The position numbers were made by a program, and so were the translations under genes. A DNA stretch of 64,000 nt from Hymenobacter algoricola. GTDB lineage: Bacteria > Bacteroidota > Bacteroidia > Cytophagales > Hymenobacteraceae. The notes under the pieces are model-generated. The model saw only the letters and a program-made list of their open reading frames with translations, made no database searches and was not told the DNA's origin. The DNA is taken from assembly GCF_039539525.1 (NCBI RefSeq), contig NZ_BAABDH010000015.1, positions 1 to 64,000 of the forward strand, written 5' to 3'. Numbering within the stretch: position 1 is the first letter of the stretch; every line of letters begins with the position of its first letter. Positions 42,016 through 49,291 of the stretch are shown here, one piece after another.

Positions 42016-42246
42016 CGTAAATAAGACGGGAGCGGGCGTTCCGGCGACGGAGTTTCGCGTCGCCGGAACGCCCGCTCCCGTCCCGGAAACGCGCCCCTGC
42101 GTGCCCGAGACGGGACGACCCGTAAAAAAAACGCAACCTCCCGTAGCAAAGCCGGGAGGTTGCGTAGCAAAGATGGAATTCCGCGTATCGAAGACGGAAC
42201 GGCGCGTATCGGCGACGGGAAGTTGCGTCGCCGATACGCGGCCGGG
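42016..42246. repeat. Tandem array of eleven 21-bp units, framework CGT-N7-ACG-N8
   Basis: Eleven units of exactly 21 bp start at 42016 and every 21 bases to 42226. Positions 1-3 are CGT in all eleven units; positions 11-13 are ACG in nine (CCG at 42142, ATG at 42163). The seven- and eight-base stretches between vary widely. The framework is its own reverse complement, so inverted copies stay in register. The unit at 42037 is complementary to the unit at 42058 (arms 42025-42048 and 42059-42082, 24 bp perfect). Arms 42132-42143 / 42153-42164 and 42203-42216 / 42227-42240 are two more perfect dyads. As RNA, CGU-N7-ACG can close a three-bp stem with a seven-base loop. The array ends four bases before the stop codon of the 42251-42718 gene. 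Confidence 0.85.
42123..42164 (-). terminator. Terminator-like hairpin inside the array
   Basis: CGCAACCTCCCG (42132-42143) pairs exactly with 42153-42164 over nine bases. On the minus strand eight T follow, supplied by the all-A heptamer of the unit at 42121. It could end the 42251-42718 transcript about 90 bases after its stop. Confidence 0.55.
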
Positions 42247-42250
42247 CTAG

Positions 42251-42718
42251 CTAGGGCTTCTTGGGCGCGTCCTGCTCGAAGCGGGGCTTTAGCTCCGCTA
42301 CCGAGTCCTGGGCCCCGGCCACACCCTGCTTGGCAGCCTGCTGGGCAGAGCCGTAGAACGACAGGGCGGCCACAAAGGCCTCGCTGCCCAGCTTCATGCT
42401 GGTATGGGTGAGGCCGGTAGCCAGGGGCTGCAGGCGGCGGCTAATGCTTTGCAGCTGCTGCCAGGCCGTCAGGTCGAGGCGCAGCTCGGGTACGTTGAGG
42501 TAGGCCGGGGCAAACTTGGGGTGCAGCTCGGCCAGGTCGAGGGCTTTCTGGATGAAGGGCAGCGACGCGTCGGAGGCTTTGGGCAGGCGGCGAATCTGGG
42601 CCGCGGTGAGGGTGATGAGCACCGGGGCCAGGGCCGCGTCCAGCGCATCCAGGGCGGCGGTTATCTTCTGGAGGTCGGCGGCGCTGAGGGTAATCTGCAG
42701 GTTATCGGGACTAGGCAT
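42251..42718 (-). CDS. Conserved helical protein of unknown function next to the 21-bp array
   Basis: This 155-residue protein is all helical, with no signal or membrane segment. Residues 7-35 are an amphipathic start (ITLSAADLQKITAALDAL), followed by LTAAQIRRLPKASDASLPFI (about 37-56), a middle region with FAPAYLNVPELRLDL, then LGSEAFVAALSFYGSAQQAAK (about 110-130) and a C-terminal LKPRF. I recall small proteins with LTxxERRxLPKMGDK and GSEAYxAAL patterns in many bacteria, with no known role. The ATG at 42718 gives the usual length. The gene stops right at the end of the tandem array, so the array would be in its 3' untranslated RNA. A functional link is inferred only from adjacency. Confidence 0.7.
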   Translation of the reverse strand: MPSPDNLQITLSAADLQKITAALDALDAALAPVLITLTAAQIRRLPKASDASLPFIQKALDLAELHPKFAPAYLNVPELRLDLTAWQQLQSISRRLQPLATGLTHTSMKLGSEAFVAALSFYGSAQQAAKQGVAGAQDSVAELKPRFEQDAPKKP

Positions 42719-42761
42719 AAGAATGGAGGTTGGGAAGTGAGGAAAAAGAAACTGGGTAAGC

Positions 42762-43265
42762 TTATTTGAGCCGCACGTCGAAGCGGCCGTCGGTGATGGT
42801 GACGGTCTTGCCTGCTGTCGTGGAAATACCGGCGGCGGAGAATCGGAATGTGCCAGCAGCAATTTTTTGCAGTGTATCGATTCGGGTTAAGTCAACTTCA
42901 CCTATTTGCACATCATTGGTAAAATACTGCCCAGTAGCATCTTTATAGTAGCCGTTACTTCCCGATGAAGTAGAGTTTAGAAAGTATTTGCCAGGCTTAA
43001 AAGCCTCCTTTACTACAATGTCTACTCCACCGTCACCTCTGGCAGATATATATAAATACCCTTGATAGACGTAAGCTTCCAAGGGCTGGCGGTTGGTAAT
43101 GGAAGTGGCTTGCGCGGGTTTGGGCAGAAAGGCTTTGCCGTCCACGAGGCAGCCGAAGGTGTGCTTGCCCTCCCGGGTGGCTTTGGGCAGCGCGTCCAGC
43201 TCGGTTTCTTTCTTGCAGGCGCTGGCCAGCAGCAGGACCAGGGTAAGGAGGCGGCAGGTTGTCAT
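42762..43265 (-). CDS. Putative lipoprotein (167 aa)
   Basis: This is a 167-residue exported protein. The N-terminus (LLTLVLLLASAC-K) is a lipoprotein signal with the lipobox Cys at about 17. The mature part begins with a charged linker and HTFGCLVDGKAFLP, the opening of small Bacteroidota lipoproteins of the DUF6252-like kind, then beta strands ending GRFDVRLK. The ATG at 43265 is chosen since earlier in-frame codons encode a Cys/Pro-rich leader. The function is unknown. The gene has lower GC than its neighbours between about 42840 and 43080. Confidence 0.65.
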   Translation of the reverse strand: MTTCRLLTLVLLLASACKKETELDALPKATREGKHTFGCLVDGKAFLPKPAQATSITNRQPLEAYVYQGYLYISARGDGGVDIVVKEAFKPGKYFLNSTSSGSNGYYKDATGQYFTNDVQIGEVDLTRIDTLQKIAAGTFRFSAAGISTTAGKTVTITDGRFDVRLK

Positions 43266-43598
43266 AGCGGGCTTAGAAGTGAAGCAATAAAAAAGCCCCG
43301 CGCCCACGGCCTGGCCGGCTACCGAAAGAGGCAGCGGGCGACGCGCGCAGCAGGAGCAACAGGAGGGGAGGCGAAACCGGCCCGGCGCAGGAAAGGAATA
43401 GGTGTGGGCGGCGGTAGGATAGCGGTAACTGTCGTAAGAATAGGCAATTGGCGCAATACGGCAATGCCGGCCCCCAACCAAAATACGACGCTGTCAGACT
43501 TGGAAATGCGGGGTTTTCACCCCGGAAACCGGCCCGAAACGGCCCGTCCGCGCAACCGGGGCGGTTTTGTCGGGCAGCAGGTTAGACATTACAGGCAC

Positions 43599-43627
43599 AA
43601 AAAAAGGCTGCCGCGTTGGGCTGCCTT
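43599..43627 (-). terminator. Terminator after the transglycosylase operon
   Basis: AAGGCTGCC (43604-43612) pairs with GGCTGCCTT (43619-43627) with one mismatch, and the minus strand then runs into seven T. Confidence 0.6.
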
Positions 43628-43679
43628 GGTCTGTAGAAACGCCTGTTCACGTCTGCGCGACGGTTTCGGTATATGCCCG

Positions 43680-43716
43680 GCAGTGGTGCCACGACTCCAA
43701 GTTGTGGCACCACTGC
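43680..43716. terminator. 13-bp perfect stem-loop after the transglycosylase gene
   Basis: GCAGTGGTGCCAC pairs exactly with 43704-43716 over an 11-base loop, 16 bases after the stop codon. It lacks a T tract; it may protect the 3' end. Confidence 0.5.
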
Positions 43717-43731
43717 GTTGAACGGCACTAC

Positions 43732-45723
43732 TCAGCTCTGCACTATCACCAGCTTCTGCCCGGGCTTCACCTCGTCGGATTTGAGGTTGTTGAGCTTGCG
43801 GAGCTGGTCCACGGTCACGCCCTGGTAGCGGCGGGAGATGTTGTAGAGCGTGTCGCCGGGCTGCACGAGGTGGGTTTTGGGCAGCGTCAGGGCGGGGCCA
43901 ACCGGCTCGGGAGCCGCCGGGCGGCGGGCTTTGGGAGCCGGGGCAGCCGGCACCAGGGCCAGGGTGCCGGGCTCGGTTTCAGTGGGCGCGGTAAAAACCA
44001 GCTTCTGCCCGGGCACCACGGTTTCGGAAGTCAGCTTGTTCCAGGCCATAATCTGGGATACCAGCAGGCCCCGCTCCCGGGCAATCTTGGTCAGGTAGTC
44101 GCCGCGTCGCACCAGATAGGTGGCGGGCAGGCTGTCGTCGGGAGCCGGGGCCACCGCCGGTCCGGCAACAGCTGCCATTTCCCGGACTGCTTTCGATGAT
44201 TTGGGAGTGGCAACCACAGCTTTGGCGGCTACCGGCTCCGGCTTGGGGGCCGGCTCGGCGGCCGTGGCCGTTTCCAGGGTGCCGGACTCCGCGGCGGCGG
44301 CCGCTACGATAGTTTTATCGGCTGGCAGAGGCAGCCGGGCCGGAATGCGCGGCTTGGCTACAACGGCCCCGGTGGGTGCTGCTTCGGGCTTCTCCACGGG
44401 CAGGAATACCACCAGCTGCTGGCGGGGCGTCAGGGTCTGCCGGCTGCGGGGCAGCTCGTTCCAGCGGCGGATCTGGGCGGGCGTCACCTCGTAGCGCTCC
44501 GCCACGGCGGCCACGGTTTCGCCGCGGCGCACGGTGTGGCGCACCCGCCGAAGCTTGGGCTTGTCGGGCTTGTCGGCCACGGTCTGCTCCGCCGCTGCCA
44601 GCAGCGTGCGGGTCGAGTCGGTGCCGTCCAGGGCCGGGGCCACGGGCGCAATCGGGGGCGGCGGGGGCGGGGCTACCTGGCAGAAATCCAGCACCGTGTT
44701 GCGGTCCAGGGCCGCCATTTCCACGCTCACGCACCTGGGCACGGTCAGGGCGTAGTTGCGGATGGTGGCCGGCAGGTAGGTCTTGCGGATTTCCGGGTTC
44801 TGCTTAAGAATGGCGCTGGAGTCGAGCCCGAACTGGGCCGAGAACTTGCGCAGGTCCAGGCTGCGGCCCGAGATGATAAGCGTATCGGTGGGCTCGGGGT
44901 AGAGGTAGTGGAGCTGGTCGGAGTGCAGCTGGTGCTCGTTGGCGTACTGCATCGTGTAGAGCAGGGCCGTGAACGTGGGCACGTAGTTGCGCGTCTCCTT
45001 GGGCAGCGAGGGGTACAGGGCCCAGAAGTTGCGCTGGCCGGTGCGCTTCATGGCCCGGCTCAGGTGGCCGCCGCCCCAGTTGTAGGCCGCCAGCACCAGC
45101 TCCCAGTCGCCAAACTGCCGGTACAGGTCGCGCAGGTACTTGCAGGCCGCCTCGGTCGACTTCTCCGGGTTCATGCGCTCATCGATGTACTCGTTGCGCA
45201 CCAGCTTCAGGTCGCCGGCCGTGGGGCCCATGAACTGCCACAGCCCGACGGCTCCCGCCCGGGAGCGGGCCGTGGGCAGCAGCGCCGATTCTACCACCGC
45301 CAGGTACTTCAGGTCCTGGGGCAGGTGGTACTTGGCCAGGTATTTCTCAAACAGCGGGAAGTACAGGTTCTGCCGCTCCAGAATCCGCTGGGTGTAGGCG
45401 CGGTTGCGCACCGTGAAGTAGTTCACGAAGCTCATCACCGTGCCGTTGAACACGTGGGGCACGTCGGTTTCGAAGCAGTTTACCCGGTCGCCGACCAGGT
45501 CTTTCAGCTCCGGCGGGGTTTGCAGCCACACCAGCCGGGCCGAGTCAACGGCTTCCACCGGCGGCTCGGCCACGAGGGAGTCGGGCGGCAGCTGGAGCAG
45601 GACGCGGGCCGTGTCGGCGGGCTGGGCGGGCGTCAGCGCGGGCTGCACCTGAGCCGCGGCGGGATGAACCCCGGCCGCCAGCAGCAGCACCACCCCCAGC
45701 CGACCCCACGCCTTCCTCATCAC
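43732..45723 (-). CDS. LysM-containing lytic transglycosylase (MltD-like)
   Basis: This 663-residue exported enzyme has a signal peptide (LGVVLLLAAGVHPAAA). The SLT catalytic domain (about 130-250) has the catalytic Glu145 in AVVESALLP and the typical GAVGLWQFM, AACKYLRDLY and AAYNWGGG motifs. Three LysM peptidoglycan-binding repeats follow, near 395-440, 545-590 and 617-660, joined by Ala/Pro-rich linkers. It cleaves glycan strands to 1,6-anhydro ends during wall remodelling. Its ATGA start overlaps gatA by four bases. The tatA-gatA-transglycosylase order is one I know from other Bacteroidota. Confidence 0.88.
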   Translation of the reverse strand: MMRKAWGRLGVVLLLAAGVHPAAAQVQPALTPAQPADTARVLLQLPPDSLVAEPPVEAVDSARLVWLQTPPELKDLVGDRVNCFETDVPHVFNGTVMSFVNYFTVRNRAYTQRILERQNLYFPLFEKYLAKYHLPQDLKYLAVVESALLPTARSRAGAVGLWQFMGPTAGDLKLVRNEYIDERMNPEKSTEAACKYLRDLYRQFGDWELVLAAYNWGGGHLSRAMKRTGQRNFWALYPSLPKETRNYVPTFTALLYTMQYANEHQLHSDQLHYLYPEPTDTLIISGRSLDLRKFSAQFGLDSSAILKQNPEIRKTYLPATIRNYALTVPRCVSVEMAALDRNTVLDFCQVAPPPPPPIAPVAPALDGTDSTRTLLAAAEQTVADKPDKPKLRRVRHTVRRGETVAAVAERYEVTPAQIRRWNELPRSRQTLTPRQQLVVFLPVEKPEAAPTGAVVAKPRIPARLPLPADKTIVAAAAAESGTLETATAAEPAPKPEPVAAKAVVATPKSSKAVREMAAVAGPAVAPAPDDSLPATYLVRRGDYLTKIARERGLLVSQIMAWNKLTSETVVPGQKLVFTAPTETEPGTLALVPAAPAPKARRPAAPEPVGPALTLPKTHLVQPGDTLYNISRRYQGVTVDQLRKLNNLKSDEVKPGQKLVIVQS

Positions 45724-47186
45724 ATGGCGGGGGTAAGGGTTTCCGTCACCGATTTGGCAAAGGCCAGCAGGTGCTCCTCGCGGAACGCCCCGCTCAGCAT
45801 CTGCACGCCAATAGGCAGCCCGGCCGCATCCGTTCCGGCGGGTACCGAAATAGCCGGGACGCCGGCCAGCGAAGCCTGCACCGTGAAGATGTCGGCCAGG
45901 TACATGGCCAGCGTGTCCTTCTCGTTTTCGCCGATGCGGAACGCGGTGGTGGGCGTGGTCGGCAGCACCAGGAAATCGTACTGGCGCAGCAGCTCGTCAG
46001 TTTTCTCCTTGATCAGGCGGCGCACCTTCTGGGCCTTGGTATAGTACGCGTCGTAGTAGTCGGCCGACAGCACGAAGGTGCCCAGCAGAATGCGGCGCTG
46101 CACCTCGGGGCCGAAGCCCTGGGCGCGGGTTTTCTTGTAGAGCGACTCCAGGTCGGTGGCATCCGGGGCGCGGTAGCCGTACTTCACCCCGTCGAACCGG
46201 CTCAGGTTGGAGCTGGCCTCGGCCGTGGTCAGGATGTAGTAGGAAGGGACGATGAAGTCGAGGTAGGGGAAGTCGACGGCATCCACCACGTGGCCCTGGT
46301 CGCGCAGCGAGTCGAGCACGCCTTCCACGGCCGCCTTGATTTCCGGGTTCAGGCCCGGCCGCTCCATCGTGTCGCGGATGTAGCCGATGCGGTAGTGGGA
46401 CGCGGGCGTGAGCAGCTCACTGTAGGCCGGCACGGGCTGCTGGCTGACGGTGCTGTCGAAGTCGTCGGCGCCGGCCATTACTTCCAGCAGCAGGGCCGCG
46501 TCGTCGACCGAGCGGGTGAGCGTGCCGATCTGGTCGAACGACGAGGCGTAAGCAATCAGGCCGTAGCGGGAAATGCGCGAGTAGGTGGGCTTGAAGCCGA
46601 TGATACCGCAGAAAGCCGCCGGCTGGCGGACCGAGCCGCCGGTGTCGGAGCCAATCGAGGCCAGGCACAGATCGGCCTGCACGGCTACGGCCGAGCCCCC
46701 CGAAGAGCCCCCGGATACGCGCTCCGGGTCAATTTCATTGCGGACGGGTCCGAAGTACGATGTCTCGTTGGAAGCGCCCATGGCGAACTCGTCGCAGTTC
46801 TGCCGGCCGATGACGATAACGTCCTCGTCGAGCAGGCGCTGCACGGCCGAGCCGGTATAAAGCGACGTGAAGCCGTCGAGGATGCGGCTGCTGCTCTGCA
46901 GGGCGTGGTCCTTGTAGGCCAGCACGTCCTTCAGCCCGATGACCATGCCCGCCAGCTTGCCGGCGGTACCGGCCGCCAGCTTGGCATCCACGGCGTCGGC
47001 CTGGATGCGGGCTTCGTCGGCGAAGACTTCCAGAAAAGCATTCAGGTGGCTTTTCCGCTGGATGTTATCCAGGTAATACTCCACGAGCTGACGACAGGTG
47101 GTGGTGCCTGCCGTCAGCTCGTTTCGAACTTCCGTAAGAGAATTGAACCGTCTCAAGGGGGTACTATTCGTTAGACATTTGATCAA
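45720..47186 (-). CDS. gatA: Asp-tRNA(Asn)/Glu-tRNA(Gln) amidotransferase subunit A
   Basis: This 488-residue amidase-signature enzyme releases ammonia from glutamine for transamidation of mischarged tRNA. The catalytic triad residues are visible: Lys in GLKDVLAYK, the Ser-rich loop SGGSSGGSA, and the nucleophile Ser in SDTGGSVRQPA. Later GFKPTYSRISRYGLI is diagnostic of GatA. The ATG at 47186 overlaps the tatA stop by 23 bases, implying coupling. GatB and GatC are not in the window. Its length is normal. Confidence 0.93.
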   Translation of the reverse strand: MIKCLTNSTPLRRFNSLTEVRNELTAGTTTCRQLVEYYLDNIQRKSHLNAFLEVFADEARIQADAVDAKLAAGTAGKLAGMVIGLKDVLAYKDHALQSSSRILDGFTSLYTGSAVQRLLDEDVIVIGRQNCDEFAMGASNETSYFGPVRNEIDPERVSGGSSGGSAVAVQADLCLASIGSDTGGSVRQPAAFCGIIGFKPTYSRISRYGLIAYASSFDQIGTLTRSVDDAALLLEVMAGADDFDSTVSQQPVPAYSELLTPASHYRIGYIRDTMERPGLNPEIKAAVEGVLDSLRDQGHVVDAVDFPYLDFIVPSYYILTTAEASSNLSRFDGVKYGYRAPDATDLESLYKKTRAQGFGPEVQRRILLGTFVLSADYYDAYYTKAQKVRRLIKEKTDELLRQYDFLVLPTTPTTAFRIGENEKDTLAMYLADIFTVQASLAGVPAISVPAGTDAAGLPIGVQMLSGAFREEHLLAFAKSVTETLTPAM

Positions 47187-47553
47187 ACCGGGGCCGCTCC
47201 TTCACGGGCGGCACCGGGCTCCCGTCCAGCGGCGGAGCCACCGGGGCCGGCGTCACCACATGGGCGTCCGAAACTAAGGAATTTTCAGCTTGAGCGGGCA
47301 CGGCAGACACTACGGGCGGTACCGACTGGCTGGGGTCGTGGTAGACCTGGGGCGGCTGGGGCTGGCGGCCGGCGTTTTCAAACTCGCTGCGGATTTCGCT
47401 CGAAGCGTCTTTGAACTCGCGGATGCCCTTACCCAGGCCGCGGGCCAGCTCGGGAATCTTGTTGGCGCCGAAGAAGATCAGGATGACCACCATGATCAGC
47501 ATGATTTCGCCGCCGCCCAGGTCGCCGAGGAACAGAAAGAGGGGAGTCTGCAT
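47164..47553 (-). CDS. tatA: Twin-arginine translocase TatA/E family protein (long form)
   Basis: This is a 129-residue protein. The single N-terminal transmembrane helix (GEIMLIMVVILIFFGANKIPELARGLGKG) with the FGxxKxPEL hinge, followed by an amphipathic helix and a long Pro/Val-rich tail, is typical of TatA/TatB-like proteins. It forms the twin-arginine pore with TatC, which is not in this window. It is 11 bases downstream of a second, shorter TatA gene, suggesting a division of labour such as TatA/TatB, although the FGA-K-IPEL hinge is the same in both. Confidence 0.88.
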   Translation of the reverse strand: MQTPLFLFLGDLGGGEIMLIMVVILIFFGANKIPELARGLGKGIREFKDASSEIRSEFENAGRQPQPPQVYHDPSQSVPPVVSAVPAQAENSLVSDAHVVTPAPVAPPLDGSPVPPVKERPRFDQMSNE

Positions 47554-47564
47554 GGCTGACAGGG

Positions 47565-47786
47565 TTACAGGCGGGTGTTGGTCGGGTCGTTCGGATTCAC
47601 GGGCCGGTCGTGGAACTCCGGCTTTTCATCTTTGGAGGCGTCCTTGAACTCGCGGATGCCCTTGCCCAGCCCTTTGGCCAGCTCCGGGATGCGCTTGGCG
47701 CCGAACAGGAGAATAACTACGAACAGAATCAGCAGAATTTCGGTCGTGCCGAAGCTACCAATCAGAAAAAGCGAGGCGAGTGTCAT
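47565..47786 (-). CDS. tatA: Twin-arginine translocase TatA/E family protein (short form)
   Basis: This 73-residue TatA has one transmembrane helix (TTEILLILFVVILLFGAKRIPELAKGLGKG), an amphipathic helix and a short charged tail. It is nearly identical to the first half of the next gene, so the pair is a tandem duplication. It opens the operon tatA-tatA-gatA-transglycosylase. Confidence 0.9.
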   Translation of the reverse strand: MTLASLFLIGSFGTTEILLILFVVILLFGAKRIPELAKGLGKGIREFKDASKDEKPEFHDRPVNPNDPTNTRL

Positions 47787-48059
47787 GGGAGGTGGCCTGA
47801 AGCCGGTTTAGGGTACAAAGGCTAGTATACGCGGGTTCGGCTGATTCAGGATTGGTAAAGGTACCCGATAATTTTCAAAACCGTCTTTGGCCGCCGCCGC
47901 CGGCCATCCGAAACGGGGCCTATTTACGTAGCTGTCAGAACCGTTCACCGCGTACATAGTTTAACTTGCCGCGTACCGGAGCTCGTTCACCGGGTAAACC
48001 TCTGGTGTGCGGCGGGCGACTCCTACCTTCGACTCCCTCTACCCGGCTTCAGTCAGCTT

Positions 48060-49022
48060 ATGTCCGTGAAAACGCGCCAACCTACCGTTCCCCAGCCATT
48101 TCCCGGCGTCATGCTGCGGGCTGTGGACGAAACCGAGCGTCTGGAAGCGCTGCGCAACTACCAGATTCTGGACACCCCGGCCGAAACCGTGTTCAACGAC
48201 CTGGTGCAGCTGGCCGCCTACATCTGCGGCACGCCTGCCTCTATGGTGTCGATGATTGATGCCGACCGGCAGTGGTACAAAGCCACCACCGGCCTGGACC
48301 GCCCAGAAAGCATGCCGCGCGACTTGTCGGTGTGCCAGTACGCCATGCTGGCCGAGGACGTGGTGGAGATTGAGGACATGGCCCAAAACGCCTTTTTCCG
48401 GGACAACAAGCTGGTGACGGAAGACCTGAAAATCCGCTTCTACGCCGGTGCCCCGCTGATTACGCCCGAAGGATTGCCGCTGGGCACGCTCTGCGCGACG
48501 GACACCGTGCCGCACCGCCTTACTGAGGCCCAGCGCGGCGCCCTGCGGATTCTGGCCCGCGAAGTGGTGGCCCACCTGGAGCTGCGCCGGGCCCGCACCC
48601 AGCTCGAGCTCGAGCAGCGCAAGCTCGAAGGGCTGCTGCGCATGGCCAACGACACGGCGGAGTCGCTGTACATGGGCAGCCGCAACGAGATTTTCATCAA
48701 GCAGGACCACAAGCTGCTGCGGGTGGATACGGCCGACATCCGCTACGTGGAAGCCTTGGGCGACTACGTGAACATCTACGCGGGCAAGGAGCGGCACACG
48801 GTGTACACCACTATGAAGGAGCTGGAAACCAAGCTGCCCGCGCGCGAGTTTGCCCGGGTGCACCGCAAGTACATCGTGCGGCTGGACCGCATAACCTCTA
48901 TCGAAGCCGATGCGCTGGTAGTGGATACCGGCCGCACCACGGAGCGGACCACCACGCTGCTGCCGGTCCCGATTGGCAGCTCCTACAAGGCCGCCCTGCT
49001 CAGCCGTCTCAATTTGGTCTAA
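48060..49022 (+). CDS. GAF-LytTR transcriptional regulator
   Basis: This 320-residue protein has an N-terminal GAF domain (about 20-175; ILDTPAETVFNDLVQLAAYICG, PRDLSVCQYAM, RFYAGAPLITPEGLPLGTLC), a coiled linker rich in Leu, Glu and Arg (about 176-200), and a C-terminal LytTR DNA-binding domain (about 210-315; IRYVEALGDYVNIYAG, FARVHRKYIVRLDRI). No receiver domain is present, so it is not phospho-controlled; the GAF domain may sense a small molecule or bind a partner. A TACCTTCG box lies at 48024-48031. It has no cognate kinase nearby. Confidence 0.85.
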   Translation: MSVKTRQPTVPQPFPGVMLRAVDETERLEALRNYQILDTPAETVFNDLVQLAAYICGTPASMVSMIDADRQWYKATTGLDRPESMPRDLSVCQYAMLAEDVVEIEDMAQNAFFRDNKLVTEDLKIRFYAGAPLITPEGLPLGTLCATDTVPHRLTEAQRGALRILAREVVAHLELRRARTQLELEQRKLEGLLRMANDTAESLYMGSRNEIFIKQDHKLLRVDTADIRYVEALGDYVNIYAGKERHTVYTTMKELETKLPAREFARVHRKYIVRLDRITSIEADALVVDTGRTTERTTTLLPVPIGSSYKAALLSRLNLV

Positions 49023-49110
49023 CTCGGTGCCGGTCGGGCGGCCGGATAACGAAAGTCGTGCTTCACCGAGGAAAAACGGCTATTCAGCGAATTAAATAGT
49101 ATTTAGCCAG

Positions 49111-49261
49111 GGCTGCTCCTATCTTTCGGCATGTTATCAGGGACTGTCCCGCTCTTGGCAGAGTACCTTCGGGTGATTTTCGCCATGCCGGATAAGAAGT
49201 GGTAGCTAAGTTTGTTTTCATAGCTCAGAAAGGCACCGCACGCTGTACGGTGCTTTTTTTT
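49111..49261 (+). ncRNA. Candidate short transcript with a 24-aa ORF
   Basis: In a 269-bp gap, TATCTTTC (about 49120-49127) is one base off TAnnTTTG, and a good terminator lies at 49233-49261. Between them an ATG at 49131 opens 24 codons (MLSGTVPLLAEYLRVIFAMP, then DKKW) ending TAG at 49205. It may be a tiny protein or a leader RNA, but nothing else supports it. Confidence 0.3.
49233..49261 (+). terminator. Rho-independent terminator
   Basis: GCACCG pairs with CGGTGC across nine bases, followed by eight or nine T. It is on the plus strand, 210 bases after the GAF-LytTR stop. Confidence 0.8.
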
Positions 49262-49291
49262 GCCCGCTGGTTTCGGGGCCGCCCGGCGGCC

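Larger units (their letters stand above)
43266..43731. other. Intergenic region with several stem-loops
   Basis: This 466-bp gap between the lipoprotein start and the MltD-like gene's stop holds two listed hairpins (43599-43627 and 43680-43716) and a further imperfect one near 43526-43567. I see no gene; the right part is the 3' region of the transglycosylase operon and the left part the lipoprotein promoter. Confidence 0.5.

Noticed and set aside
42016..42246. The array as a CRISPR
   Set aside because: The constant parts are three bases long, the period is 21 bp and no cas genes are present.
41750..42250. A 166-codon plus-strand frame through the 21-bp array
   Set aside because: It opens at a GTG inside antisense maeB, and its heptads arise because 21 is divisible by three. 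I treat the repeat as real but not the protein.
43526..43567. Imperfect stem-loop between the lipoprotein and transglycosylase genes as a riboswitch
   Set aside because: No conserved core of a known riboswitch is visible; it is a simple imperfect dyad.
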